The notes under the pieces: model-generated
Database searches by the model: none
Told to the model about the DNA's origin: nothing
Seen by the model: only the letters and a program-made list of their open reading frames with translations
Translations under genes and position numbers: made by a program
Assembly: GCF_001186125.1 (NCBI RefSeq)
Contig: NW_014040545.1
Location: 20,504-75,639, forward strand
From: Sphaeroforma arctica JP610
Lineage: Eukaryota > Opisthokonta > Ichthyosporea > Ichthyophonida
Direction: 5' to 3'
DNA: 55,136 nucleotides
Shown here: in pieces, positions 29,287 to 39,859 of the stretch
Layout: each line of letters opens with the position of its first letter
Position numbering within the stretch: the first letter of the stretch is position 1

Positions 29287-32200
29287 GTATGTATGTATGT
29301 ATGTATATATGTATATATTTTTATATATTTATATATTTATATATTTATATATTTATATATGTGTGTGTTTGTGTGTGTGTGTGTGTGTGTGTTTGTGTAT
29401 ATAGATTTATAGATTATTGGTACAAATATACGCATATAAACTAGGGTGTTTATTTGCAATTGCCTGTGAGTAGTAGTGCTTGTAGCTGCAGTGGTATGTT
29501 CAATTCCCGAATTTCTTCACTACTTTCTAGGGCGTCACATCCGAAACTGCTCGAAACCTCGCAACGTGCGCAATTGATGCGAATGGTACGTGCATACACA
29601 CTCGATGCCACGCTGCTGGCATATGCCGAAACTCTACTAGGTCGGGCCGAAGAGGTAGGGTGGGCTGAAACACGGTCGTTGTGTCGACGCTAGATATACA
29701 GTACCGGTTGCATTACTATTGTACGTCCCATTTGTATTGTCCTAGACGTAGGTAAACCCAATTCAAATGTTGTTGTACCAACGAGTGCGGCGTGTATGTT
29801 CTGTGCCACGGCGCTGAATACTTAAGTGTGATTCTATATCGGATAAACTTGCGCAGATTTTTGTGTGCTGATAATGTTGAAGGGTACCAGTGTTTTGCGG
29901 AAGGGTGTGAGCCGGTTTTCACTGGTAGAATCCTTATTATCACACGCACAAATAGTTTGCTTGGTTTTTTGGCTCGTGCAACAGTAATCATAGCATGTAC
30001 ACCCAAGCACATCCTTATGTCGACTAGTACGTATAGGCGTATTCCGTTGACACCGGGATGGTTCAGCTACTGTTCCATAAACCGCAGTGTCGTTTATTGA
30101 AGAAAAAAAATGCGGACTATAGCCGTGTGAAATGCTCCTGATTCAAGGCTGCCGCGCATCTTGTCGTCATCCCACATCAGCTTTCTATACGATAATTGGC
30201 GTCTCTGTGGTAGCATCGTCAATCTTTGTGACTCTCTTATAACGTTACAGCTTGAGTCACTTGTCATTTACATGTATTTTAAATTCGCTACAATTTAGAA
30301 CGAATCATTCATCGCAATACTAAGCGAGTGCCTGGCGAGCGGAACGCCGGAGCTCCTTTCCAGTTATCTGGCAATCAATCACACGCTGAAGGTTAGCCCC
30401 ACTGTTTGCAGCTCACGCGTGACTTTTCCTCGCCTCACCATATAATATCATCTACTAAGTCCGCCTCTGCCGTGCAGTGTTTGCTACCGGATTTATGCAA
30501 GATTTTCAACCATTTTACGTATCATAGCAATATCTCACATTGCTGTATGGTTTCGCGGTAACCTACTAACTACTCAGTTCCAAAATGTGCTACAGTTCTG
30601 TCAATTTTGTATACTTGAACCACACACTGAGTGACAACGAATAAACCCAGCACATGTTTTGCAAAGTGGTACCTGATGGACCCAGTACATATATCGAGAG
30701 CAGTACCTAGTACGCAGAGTGGCACCTAGTAGACCCAGTACATGTATCGCAGAGTGGTACCTAGTAGACCCAGTACATGTATCGCAGAGTGGCACCTAGT
30801 AGACCCAGTACATGTATCGCAAAGTGGCACCTAGTAGACCTAGTACATGTATCCAATCCATGTGTGTTTGACTCATATAATCACACTTCATCAAAACTTT
30901 GTATGTCGTGCCCTTTCTACACAGATGGCGCGCACGACTCCCTGTATACACAGCCTACAGAATTTGCGACTAGCGAGAGCTTTCTACGCCCACAGGAGAA
31001 TATGCGAGAAAGTATGTGTGATTTTCGGTTGTGTGTGCATTCGTACAAGCTGAGTTCTCATGTTTGGAATAGTTATTTTGGGAGTGTTTGCGGCTGCTTG
31101 TAGAGTCTGTGGAAATGGGTGTAAGCATGTGTGCTGTGTGTACATGAATTGTTAGTTAGATTATAAAGTATAGATTATAAAGTATCCTTATTCTGCGTCT
31201 GTATGTTGTGACAAACCTGCATTGCACTTCACGAGGATCATGAATACGCAGAGAGATGTGTGTGAGCGAGCGTGTGAGTGCGTGTGTATGCCTTTGAGAT
31301 AACACTGTACTCAGTGCTGGTGCGTACAAACACTACAAACGACAATTGACCATCTATTGCGTGCGCATGTGTGTAATTGTACTCACAAGTACTTTCCTAG
31401 CACTCAACCCTGACACTCAACCACCGCAGCCTATTGTCAGCGTTTTATACCGTATTTTAAACGGCTTGCGAAGCCGAATATACTCAAAAATTATCTCACC
31501 AATGAAGTACACAAACTCCATTACAGCCACCACTTATGCTGCAGTCGTATCTCGACTATGTGCATCAACAAGTCAGCTCAGCGCTTATCAGTCCGAGGTA
31601 TGGTGAAGTTGAGTCTACCTTCTCTCTGTTTCACTTTTTTCGATTCACTTAAAAAAGTTACTGTGCACACTTTGTCCCTTATGTACCGTATGCCTGCTGT
31701 GTGCTCAATCTCAACAATACCCTTTTGTATCTCCTGGGAGCTTTATCCACTACCTGCTGTATAAGTATTGTGCTTCGCAAGTGCTGTCACGTTTATACAT
31801 GTAGTGTGCATGCCTCTTCCGCAAATGTACCACATCACCTTGAAATGCGCGTGTGTGCAGTATATGCTGGATCAAGTGGTCTAGTTTACCTTCTCTCGAC
31901 AGCATATCATTTGAAGGTATGCTACCTTGCTTACGATTGATTTGCCAAATGCTTTTCTCTCGTCATTCCATTATAACTTTACGTGTGCCATTTCCTCTAC
32001 CACAGTCCCAATCTGGATTCCGAGATTGTACAATCATTACGCTCAGTATACTTTTTTGGTGGCGCAGTAGGTCCGAACAAGGATGTACAAGCCATCCGCG
32101 ACGCATACGTAAGTATATCTATAAAACTTGTCTTTTTTCCTTCAGATTTCCGTGTCATACGTCCAAGATTAAAATTATGTGAGCTCTGACAGTCTGTTGT

Positions 32201-32484
32201 AGACTCTGTAGTTTTTAACACTAGTTTGACTCATTAAGTTATATCGTCCTCGGCTCATCATGCTTGTCCCCCAAATTCTTGCTTCGAAGACATTTTCCTA
32301 CATAAATCTCTACAACTCAGTTCTAATCTGGAATACAACATATGCATTGATACAATAGGCACACCACACAGAACAACTGCCTCCCATCTCGGCTATGTCG
32401 AGGTTGGCTACTGAATTCTCTTCGCTGAGCCCAGACACTCTTCTATCTGTGATGGACAGTGTCACCGGCGTGCCCATTCTGTGA
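8617..32484 (+). CDS. ANAPC1: Anaphase-promoting complex subunit 1 (APC1/Tsg24/Cut4)
   Basis: Largest scaffold subunit of the APC/C ubiquitin ligase; it links the catalytic module to the TPR arm and helps form the D-box co-receptor region. About 38 exons cover the protein from N-terminal [14 protein letters not shown] (human FVPFGRDHCKHHP) to a TGA at 32482-32484. Summed exons give roughly 1,800-1,850 residues against about 1,944 in human. Alignment from memory is convincing throughout: [114 protein letters not shown]. Most junctions agree in phase; exon lists are in the four domain entries. Uncertain points: exon 2, the exon 10-11 junction and the end of exon 15. The gene looks functional. 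Confidence 0.96.
12970..13898 (+). repeat. ANAPC1 intron with long microsatellite and a 20-base gap
   Basis: N run at 13221-13240 followed by a compound (TA)n, (TG)n, (TATG)n and (TGTGTC)n tract to about 13600. The flanking exons join in phase, so this is intronic. The gap sits exactly at the microsatellite edge and is probably a repeat-collapse gap of nominal size. Confidence 0.9.
15043..21344 (+). other. ANAPC1: ANAPC1 exons 13-21: middle helical region
   Basis: Exons: 15043-15241; 15851-15951; 16451 to between 16589 and about 16920; 17139-17438; 17621-17758; 18588-18735; 19566-19680; 19974-20134; 21143-21344. Matches to human APC1: [14 protein letters not shown] (SEWNLFVTCLMNMM), AWEYL (DWEYL), [13 protein letters not shown] (ETLPFGIALPIRD), CRLVGRGDL (CLLIGRQDL), [15 protein letters not shown] (SLIWSEDLRVQDV), [17 protein letters not shown]. 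Phases agree from exon 17 onwards and from 13 to 15. Exon 15 is open to 16932, much further than its in-phase donor at 16590, and the encoded helix-rich segment is poorly conserved, so its true end is unresolved. Confidence 0.85.
18957..19048 (+). repeat. Degenerate short tandem repeat in ANAPC1 intron
   Basis: About 2.6 copies of a roughly 35-bp unit containing CAGAACA followed by TATCATATTCTGG. It lies between exons 18 and 19. Copies differ by several bases and indels. Confidence 0.5.
22837..22885 (+). pseudogene. Degenerate copy of the 3' edge of ANAPC1 exon 23
   Basis: The intron after exon 23 carries a stretch resembling the exon's last 45 bases and the donor: CAAGGCACTGCTCAA here against CAAGGCACAGCCCAA at the exon end. 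The donor-like AAGTAG is weak. It lies about 200 bp downstream of the real exon end. Confidence 0.5.
24061..24158 (+). pseudogene. Degenerate copy of the 3' half of ANAPC1 exon 24
   Basis: The intron after exon 24 contains an open stretch encoding [20 protein letters not shown] then [12 protein letters not shown]. The real exon encodes [20 protein letters not shown] then [12 protein letters not shown]. Where the real exon has a GTAAAT donor, the copy reads GCCCGA. It is either a dead exon duplicate or, less likely, an alternative exon with a different donor. Confidence 0.7.
24973..25145 (+). pseudogene. Two degenerate copies of the 5' edge of ANAPC1 exon 26
   Basis: Two copies (about 24973-25019 and 25079-25145) precede the real exon 26 at 25193, at roughly 110-bp spacing. 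The first reads in frame as [15 protein letters not shown] against the exon's [15 protein letters not shown]; the second retains CATTCCATCACCTT followed by GCACGAGCACACTTC. Confidence 0.6.
27221..27260 (+). pseudogene. Degenerate copy of the acceptor and 5' edge of ANAPC1 exon 30
   Basis: ACAACTCCTCAAGCTCAAGC then ATGAGCT here matches ATAACTCCTCAGGCTCGAGC then ATGAGCT at the real acceptor (about 27346-27372), about 124 bp downstream. The acceptor AG is changed to AA in the copy. Confidence 0.55.
29023..29410 (+). repeat. (TA)n/(TG)n compound microsatellite in ANAPC1 intron
   Basis: Long alternating TA, TG and TATG/TATT tracts between exons 32 and 33. All open frames here are low-complexity artefacts. 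Confidence 0.95.
30661..30853 (+). repeat. 35-bp minisatellite in ANAPC1 intron
   Basis: About 5.5 copies of a 35-bp unit (GCAGAGTGGCACCTAGTAGA then CCCAGTACATGTATC) starting at 30661, 30714, 30749, 30784 and 30819, with a shortened copy at 30696. It lies between exons 34 and 35. Later copies differ by one or two bases, so expansion is recent. Confidence 0.92.
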
Positions 32485-33249
32485 GCCACTCTATGGCGTA
32501 CACCACATCATTCAATGGATGCTAGATGAACACAAATATTCTTTCCACACCACACTTGGCGCTGGCCAGGAGCTCGGATCTAGAGACACAACCATTTACA
32601 CAAAGACAACAGGCTTGTGGCGGCTAGTTGGAATCCGGCCAGAAAGCAATGAGATTTTGTCCTGAAATCGAGATTTAAATAGGATAAAACACACCAGTAC
32701 GGCCCAACAATTCCTCAGGTATCATTTGCATGTAGCGCTCAGCTAGAAAGGATCCAAATACTCGAATGAGATTGAAATACCATGAAAAACCAACCCGGAA
32801 GCTAGAAATTGGAGATACAAGAATCATTAGTAAATTCATAGTGAGAGCTGGCAACATCGGAATGTTGAAGGCAAACCCCGCGGCTGAGTATAAAACAATC
32901 ATATCTGGGCAAGAAGAAATGCAAATCACACTTCAGCTGCTGTCAATTGAAAGAATCAGCTTTATTCAGTTGTGACATTGTTGTGACATATAGAAACATT
33001 CTGACAAAATACATTTTGAGCTCGAATTGTTAGATAGGTGCCTTATTGTCCGGCATCAGTGCACCCGAGCTGCCTAAGCAGCTGTGACAACTAGCATACA
33101 TATATGTACACAGAGTCATAGCAGCGGGCAACATGCATTTTAATCAGACAGATAGTGGTAGGTCTACCACTCGCATTCTATACGATACAACGATGTGAGT
33201 TAACACTGTATAACAGTATGTACCACATGAATAACAACCATGCCACTTC
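32485..33249. other. Intergenic between convergent ANAPC1 and GMPR
   Basis: AT-rich stretch holding the two 3' ends. Short open frames (32766-32975, 32675-32929) have no recognisable motif or splice logic. I see nothing else. Confidence 0.5.
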
Positions 33250-34296
33250 TTACGCCTCGCTGCCGAATATGTTGTTGATTTGCTGTGTAACCCGAATGAA
33301 TGTTGTGCGCTTGGGCAGCTCCTTAAGATTACTCGCACCCACATATGTACAGGTCGATCTCAAACCTCCCAATATATCCAAGCAAGTTCCATTTAAAGGC
33401 CCACGATACGGTACCTGCACAGTCTTTCCCTCACTCGCACGGTACTCGGCTACACCACCACTGTGCTTTGTCATAGCCGTCTGACTACTCATGCCGTAGA
33501 AGATTTTGACGCGCTTGCCGTTGTCGAGTGTCTTCTCCTCACCACCAGACTCATCGTGTCCTGCAAGCATTCCTCCCAGCATCACAAAGTCAGCACCACC
33601 GCCGAAGGCCTTGGCCACGTCTCCGGGACATACGCATCCTCCATCGGACACGATGTGACCACCAAGACCGTGTGCTGCATCTGCACACTCAATTACAGCG
33701 CTCAGCTGGGGGTATCCGACACCTGTCTTTTTGCGGGTGGTACACACTGACCCGGGTCCAATGCCCACCTTCACTATATCAGCACCCGAGAGTATAAGCT
33801 CCTCGGTCATCTCACCTGTAACTACGTTACCGGCGATGATGGTGTGCTTGGGGTATTGGCCACGCACATCACGTACAAACTCTACAAAGCCCTCAGAGTA
33901 ACCGTTGGCGACATCCAGGCAGATAAAGGTGATCTCGGGAATTTTCGAGAGAACGGCTTTCAGCTTTTCTAAGTCTGCAGCGCTACTGCCAGAACTTACA
34001 GCGCAGTGGGGCAAGGCCTCGGGGTTGTTCTTGGCGAAATCAACCCACTCCTCTACACTGTAATGCTTGTGCACACATGTGAACATCTGCTTATTGCCCA
34101 ACACAGCGGCTGACTCGAATGTGCCCACTGTGTCCATATTAGCTGCCATAACGGGCACACCCGTGTATGTAAGTCCAGAGGTTCGGAACTTGTAGGTCTT
34201 GGCAAGTGTTACCTCTGACCGACTGCGCAGAGTAGATCGTTTAGGACGGAACAACACATCCTTAAAATCGAGCTTCAGCTCTTCTTCGATCCGCAT
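33250..34296 (-). CDS. GMPR: GMP reductase
   Basis: Converts GMP to IMP with NADPH, releasing ammonia; a purine-salvage enzyme of the cytosol. One uninterrupted 348-residue frame, matching family length (human 345, E. coli GuaC 347). It folds as an IMPDH/GMPR TIM barrel without CBS domains. Visible motifs: [20 protein letters not shown] at the start, [35 protein letters not shown], the catalytic loop [11 protein letters not shown] with the active Cys at residue 185, [55 protein letters not shown]. The N-terminus resembles bacterial GuaC, while [16 protein letters not shown] and TFIRVTQQ resemble animal GMPR. Lack of introns contrasts with its neighbours. It looks intact. Confidence 0.97.
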   Translation of the reverse strand: MRIEEELKLDFKDVLFRPKRSTLRSRSEVTLAKTYKFRTSGLTYTGVPVMAANMDTVGTFESAAVLGNKQMFTCVHKHYSVEEWVDFAKNNPEALPHCAVSSGSSAADLEKLKAVLSKIPEITFICLDVANGYSEGFVEFVRDVRGQYPKHTIIAGNVVTGEMTEELILSGADIVKVGIGPGSVCTTRKKTGVGYPQLSAVIECADAAHGLGGHIVSDGGCVCPGDVAKAFGGGADFVMLGGMLAGHDESGGEEKTLDNGKRVKIFYGMSSQTAMTKHSGGVAEYRASEGKTVQVPYRGPLNGTCLDILGGLRSTCTYVGASNLKELPKRTTFIRVTQQINNIFGSEA

Positions 34297-34954
34297 AGTG
34301 TACTAAGCGGAGTCGAATCTGACTAAATAACAAACAAACACCACTATTGGGCTGTTGGTATGTTAAACTATGCAAGACTGAGCTTTGCTTCTCGTCGGCC
34401 GATAGTATTTGCACGCAGTAAAAATAAAATAAATAACAAACTTCATGAAGAGAAGACGAGCAGTATTATGAATTCTGAAGAAAAAAAGCGATCTACCTCG
34501 TGTGGAGAAGTCCAGACTCCAACAGTAGGCTCCAGGGCCCAGGGCCCCAGGCTCCAGCCTCCAGACTCTGATCAGAGTCCAGAGTTTCAGTCACCAGTGA
34601 GGCAGCAGGCTGTCCAGCAGTGACACTGACCGGAGTGACCATACAGAATCGAGTCCTGATCACAAATCATCACCCCCACGGTTCCAGACTCAAAAGTCCC
34701 AGTCCCAGTGTCCCCACTGACCCACTGTTTTGAATGTTGGGTTTTTGTTTTGGCACGGAGTTCGGATTTCGGACTTCAGGTCTTCAGAGTACGGTGCATA
34801 TCGAATATTTTCAGAGACTGGACAAGTGGACATTGGACTGTCTAATTTTCAGAAGGCTGTGTTGATATCGGTGATCGACTCATCGGAGAGCAATTAAAAA
34901 TGTCCGACCCGAGAGCGACCGGTCCCTGAATCTGCTGAAAAGTTTCGACTCTGG

Positions 34955-35150
34955 ATGTATTTAGTCTCTCGTCTGTCTCGAACTCTCCGTCTCGCGTCTA
35001 CTCTCTCTCTCAGAGACAGAACGAGAGATAGAGATCGAGAGAGAGATAGTAGAGACACTCTCCTAATAGAGAGAGAGAGAGAGAGGGTGGGGGGGGCCGG
35101 AGGCACTGGGTCTAGGAGTCTGGGACTCTCTCTAGTCTCTTCTAGTAGAG
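34955..35150. repeat. Polypurine/polypyrimidine (GA)n/(CT)n tract
   Basis: Irregular CTCT and GAGA blocks including a run of GA dinucleotides near 35070-35085. Open frames on both strands (Arg/Glu- and Ser/Leu-rich) are compositional. Confidence 0.85.
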
Positions 35151-35462
35151 TGTAAATATGGACTCGAGAGGGACATAAAAAATCTGCATAAGAAGTCTGC
35201 ATTATTATCAGGGCAATACTGGCATGCATATTAATGATATTATATTTTATATATTTTGTAACAGACTGTTTTCGCAGGCAGCAATGAAGCATCGGATCAT
35301 TTGTATATATATGTGGCATATTGCTCATCACGCTCTGAGAATTATTATTTTGCCTAAACTACTATTGTACGTAGGACAACAACATACTGCTATAATTGAA
35401 TACTTCCCTGGGGGCCCAGACGAGACCCAGGTTAAGTAGTTCCGCAACTTACAGACATACCA

Positions 35463-35657
<195 letters not shown>

Positions 35658-35792
35658 ACACGTAATTATATATCTCTCTATATAATCTCTAATTGTACAT
35701 CTCGCTAACTCTCTGTATCAATTTGTGTATCCGTATATCCACATATCTATATCCATACATATACATACCCATAGCTACACCAATATGCCTAT

Positions 35793-35794
<2 letters not shown>

Positions 35795-35842
<48 letters not shown>

Positions 35843-36055
35843 GTGTGTGTGTGTATGTATATATATATATATATATATATAGATATAAATATTTATATAT
35901 TCATACATACATACATACAATATATTTGTACATATCTATATATATATATGTGTGTGTGTGTGTGTATGGATGTGGGTATTGGTGTGAGTATCAATATAGT
36001 ATGCGTAGATAGATATATTTGTATCTATATCTATCTATATATATATATGGGAGGT
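35795..36055 (+). repeat. (TA)n/(TG)n/(TACA)n microsatellite
   Basis: Second simple-repeat block about 140 bp after the previous one, with CATA and TATC tetranucleotide runs. Confidence 0.95.
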
Positions 36056-36566
36056 TGTGGTTGTGGGTGATAGTTTGTAATATATAGTGTATAGACATAA
36101 AGTGGTTTGATCACACAGTTTGAAAACAGCACACACGAGACGATTTTGTTGCAAATACACTTGCAATTCCTGCTACAACTTACGCACGCACATGCAATCC
36201 CAGCTACATTTGAAACGGCAGCTTATATGTTGCAAACGGGCTCTTTCTGGTATTTACTTATCCACCTAATAATTGTATCAATATATTTTTACTTTTACGC
36301 GGCGTTGAGTTGGTGCTAATATTCCGCAGAATTTTTGCTCGTATAACAAACCTAATTTTGACACATGATAGCACAATGCACATATTTTGCGGATTGCGGC
36401 CCAACTTGCGCTTTGCTTTAACCAACGTAAATTCTGATTCGACCTGGGCCTATACGGTTTTCGGTTTTCGCAGGTATTGAATAGTTAGTAGTTATATAAA
36501 TGAGGGTCCGCCATGTGTGTACACCTCAATATCTCGGAATGATGACAAATAGGTCCGAGAAAGTGT

Positions 36567-37870
36567 TTATTTTTTCTTCTTCTTCGGTCTTGGGGACCTG
36601 GGCGAATTCCCCCGTGAACGTTTGTTGACTGTTTCCGAATTAGTTGATTTGCCGTGTTCGGACCTCCGTTTACTGGCATCGTTGGTGTACTTCCTCCTCT
36701 CGGACGGGCCCAGCAAGGCCCATTCATGAAGTGCTAGCTGTGGTTACAAATCGAAGATAGCGTAAACATTACATAAGACTAGGCCAAGGTAATTTTGCGT
36801 TCGCAAACAATCATACACCGGCCGAATAAGCCAGACAACGCTCACGACAAATAAAAGATATGATTGTCTGCTCATTACTATAAATTTGTCCATATTTGTC
36901 TGCTCATTACTATAAATTTGTCCATATTTGTCTGCGCATATCTCTCTGCCTGAAATTAAACACTACACCTATCATATTAAAGTGTGACGCCTTCGCAATC
37001 ATTTGTAGCTAATAAGAACAATTTTGATCCCGTTCATCATGTTCAGCTTGTCAACAGACTATAGAGTGATATATGCTTTTCCTTCTATAAGGACTAACAT
37101 TGCATATATACACATCCACTTTGCAAAGCACATACCAATTGTATCTCTTCGTGGCTCTGTCCGGGGTTTGCGGCCATCAGAGCGCTTTTGAAAATTTGGT
37201 ACTCGTTCTGAGGTTTGATGCTATAACTCCTCTCTTGTTGATTATTCCCTGTCCGCGACGCACTACGCGAATTATTCCTGCTACTCGTCTGCTGTGTTCC
37301 TGTGAGTGTATTCTTATCTTTCCCTGTGTCGCCATTAACCATAGCACTTCCCCCGGCACTCCCACGGTTGCCACCATCTGATTCATCGCTAGATTTTGCC
37401 CCAGACACAGTTAAGGTGATAATCGGACCCGCCCCCAGTGGTGCTTCTTCGCTGCTGGCGTTCTGACGTGCTCTAGCATTGTCGTTACTCCTTTTAACTA
37501 TCTCTTCCTCAGCCCGCTTTTGTACTATTGCCCGTACGGGCGAGCTGACGGCGTCCCCGGGTTCTAAGTTATGTTTGAGTGCATTATACGCGCTTACTAA
37601 TTCGCTCTTGGCCGATAGAAAACCTAGTATTTCGTTGTTTTTGTTAGTGCGCTCTTCGATTTTAGACGGATCTAGCTGCGTACAGCTGGGGCAGTAAATC
37701 GTTTTATCCTGCGCTTCTTCTTCATCCATCAAGAAATACTTGGACTTCTTGACCCCTAGGCACTTAGCGTGCATCCAGATGGGGCAGATTTCACAACCCA
37801 ACATCAAAGGTGTCGCCTGTCTATATGTACGCGTACATATGGGGCAGAAATAAGTTTGTGATTCAGACAT
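36567..37870 (-). CDS. PHD finger plus HMG-box-like protein
   Basis: Two exons on the minus strand: 37870-37136 (donor GTATGT) and 36737-36567 (acceptor CAG, stop TAA), joining in phase to give 301 residues. Residues 9-63 form a C4HC3 PHD finger: C9, C12, C26, C29, H34, C37, C60, C63, with Trp32 two before the His as is typical. Residues about 65-215 are polar and low-complexity (Ser, Asn, Gly, Glu). Residues about 221-265, built across the splice junction, resemble an HMG box: Y..F then ANPGQSHEEIQLLALHEWAL then LGPSERRKY. The tail ends in five lysines, a likely nuclear signal. PHD fingers read histone H3 tails and HMG boxes bind DNA, so a chromatin reader is inferred. Exact orthology is unknown. 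A PHD-bearing transposon ORF1 is a weaker alternative. Confidence 0.75.
36865..36934 (+). repeat. 32-bp tandem duplication
   Basis: Two exact copies of a 32-bp unit beginning TGTCTGCTCATTACTATAAA (36865 and 36897), followed by a partial third. It lies in the intron of the PHD/HMG gene. Confidence 0.9.
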
Positions 37871-38273
37871 TGTGCCTGAGTGAGTCGTCAGAAACAAAAT
37901 CGAAGAAGAAGAATAATATGTTGAAAAGCAAACTACATACTACGACAATATTCCCTCTGTGGTGTGTTTTGCACGCGATTCGAATGTTTTTAAGAGTTAT
38001 TCCATTTTTTATGACTTATAAAACTACAAAATGGAACAAGGAAGTCAGAAAATTAGGGTTTTGTCGCATTTATTTATTTATTTAAAAATTATTTAAGTCG
38101 TCGAGCTGAGTTGTTGCTCACCCCTTTTATGATTTGAAATTTTTTTTTAAACATATCTCGTATCTTTGAAAATACGGCGCGTGTCCTACGACAATACACA
38201 CGCAGAGATTGAATGCTCAACCCTCTTGTACATACCATTATAACCACTATAATTTAATCCATAAAGGTATCTT
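37871..38273. promoter_or_regulatory. Divergent intergenic region
   Basis: AT-rich 400 bp between the PHD/HMG gene ATG (-) and the possible small gene ATG at 38274 (+). No specific promoter element was recognised. Confidence 0.3.
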
Positions 38274-39162
38274 ATGGCGTCTTATGGCGTAGCAAAAGCA
38301 GCACAGCAGCGTAAACGACGGGTGAAAGGAATGCGGGCCGCTTTATTTGCAGGAGGGCAATAAATGCTCTCAGAGGATCCCCAGCAAGCCTCTACCGCAG
38401 TACCAAGCACCAATGCACAGCTGACAAAAACCGTAGATAATAGACCACGCCACGAATTGCAGGATAATTGTGGCACAAAGATAGCCGCTTGTACCGCTGA
38501 CCATAGAAAAGTATGTGAACGTGGTATTGGCAGCAAGCGATTGTGTACCAATTGAGTTATCATCGCAGTATTTTACTTGTTATGTAATAATTATTGTTCG
38601 GTAATATCGTTGTGTATTTTTTTAGACGTCGTGTCTCTGCAATTTGTTGAAGCTACTTGTTCTGTTACCGAAACACAGACAAGGTGCCAATACACGTACT
38701 ATTCCTCAAGGTAGAGAGATACAAGGCACTTATATACTATGGACAGCAAAACAAGGTAGACGCAATCATTAAAGCAGATAAACTACCTGATGGAAGTAAC
38801 GGTCACTTATCAGATATAAAGCAAAATGCGTTCTACTCACTTACAGAGGCATCGCAATTCACGTCCGTACGCGGTTGTCGATCACTACTATTCGCCGCAT
38901 TAACATTATCGTACCAAAATTCTGGTTCGTCGTCTACATCTATATTAGGTCTTCAAGAGCGGCGGCCAAGGTACAGGCAGACCGAAGGTACAGAGAGTGT
39001 AAGATATACAACTTTTATACGGCCACTCACGGCCAAACACTGAACACCACTACCTCTAATCCCAAGCGTAACAAATTAAACAATGGTAACCGTAGGAGCT
39101 CGGCCCGTATCGGTTTTTCCTTGGATTCAGATGGGGCGGAGCCATCTTTGTTGGCTAATTAG
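38274..39162 (+). CDS. Possible small multi-exon gene, structure unresolved
   Basis: An ATG at 38274 opens a basic 29-residue frame (MASYGVAKAAQQRKRRVKGM...) that meets TAA at 38361 and resumes in the same frame with ATG at 38364, ending at a good donor (GTATGT at 38511). A pyrimidine-tract acceptor precedes 38626. Further coding-like stretches follow in other frames (about 38657-38870 and 38847-39162), the last ending at a TAG just before the retroelement LTR. Possible acceptors at 38815 and 38847 exist, but I could not join all pieces in phase. No family is recognised. It may be a real gene, or partly a uORF with a decayed locus. Confidence 0.3.
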
Positions 39163-39168
39163 TAACGC

Positions 39169-39335
39169 TGCAAATATCAGATATGTAAACTGGAAAAGGT
39201 ATCAATTAATAAAACCATTAAAACCCATTTAGGAAACTTAAGTTCCTCGTACTATTAAGAGTACGTTTATAGTTTACGTACTGCTTACGAGTACGTTTAT
39301 AACATATAGTCTAATGTGGAGGCCCGGCTATTACA
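39169..39335 (-). repeat. Element A 3' LTR
   Basis: Shares GAGTACGTTTATA repeats and the GGCCCGGCTATTACA terminus with the copy at 45658-45826. The interior side carries a purine-rich stretch on the minus strand just before the TGTAATAGCC start, as expected of a polypurine tract. Confidence 0.85.
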
Positions 39336-39359
39336 CAGGCCCCGCCCAGCTTTGAGACT

Positions 39360-39800
39360 CACGAGAAGCAAGTTGCTTACTCAAGCTGATTATGGGTCAA
39401 AAAGCGAGAAAGGGTATATGTAACTCACTATATCTGCCACGAAAATAGTGAGCGGGTGTAGTTCTTATAACCGGATCAGCACACTCGTTCATCTGTGTTT
39501 GTACCCACTTAAGGTGGTACGGCCAATCATCTGCATCATTCGTTAATGCAGTACGCAAGAAGAACTTAAGTCTTCTACGGCGCGTTTCATTCGCGCCCTG
39601 CGTTTGCGGTTTATATGGCACACCTCTCTTATGGCATATGCTTGATACGAGTACTAGCGATTCCATTACGTCATCGCAGAACTCACTACAGTTATCAGTA
39701 CACATAATACCTGGCCACCCGTGGTCAGCAAAGACTTGGCAACATAATTCTTCCACGGTCTGCGTATTCTTATATGGTTTTGCGTCAGCCAATCAAGAAT
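39360..39800 (-). pseudogene. Element A integrase region
   Basis: DDE integrase core features: a CTDNCSEF block, then a GVPYKPQTQGANE block typical of the third catalytic segment. Fossil, broken. Confidence 0.8.
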
Positions 39801-39859
39801 GTTTTTTATCATTCTGCTCCTCCAGAATAAAGGGTGTTGAGAATCCACTTGCGTGGTCT

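Larger units (their letters stand above)
28120..32484 (+). other. ANAPC1: ANAPC1 exons 31-38: C-terminal region
   Basis: Exons: 28120-28283; 28708-28898; 29531-29654; 30299-30391; 30925-31011; 31527-31597; 32006-32108; 32359-32484. All join in phase to the TGA. Human matches: [16 protein letters not shown] (LRHLYVLAAEPRLLVP), VLPELMYMK (LLPELHLLK), SPRYHPI (GPRYWEL), [19 protein letters not shown] (LYECVTQETPEMLPAYIAM), TEQLPPIS (PQHLPPIG). A longer open exon starting at 31432 and an extra exon near 31859-31917 are possible but do not keep phase with exon 37. Confidence 0.88.

Noticed and set aside
29035-29444. Tyr/Ile/Cys/Val-rich open frames
   Set aside because: Microsatellite translation with no splice or homology support.
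30661-30853. CRISPR-like array
   Set aside because: Units are contiguous 35-bp copies without unique spacers, in a eukaryotic intron.
31853-31940. Extra ANAPC1 exon ([18 protein letters not shown])
   Set aside because: Phase does not fit exons 36 and 37, and length matches the human protein without it.
34894-35331. 145-residue minus-strand and 66-residue plus-strand frames
   Set aside because: Ser/Leu and Arg/Glu composition follows the CT/GA tract; no motif.
38361-38363. TAA read as Gln (variant genetic code)
   Set aside because: TAA and TGA act as normal stops in SelO, the PHD/HMG gene and ANAPC1, and no conserved position requires reassignment.
38282-38563. 93-residue minus-strand frame
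   Set aside because: Opposite to a better plus-strand reading with an ATG and a splice donor; no motif.
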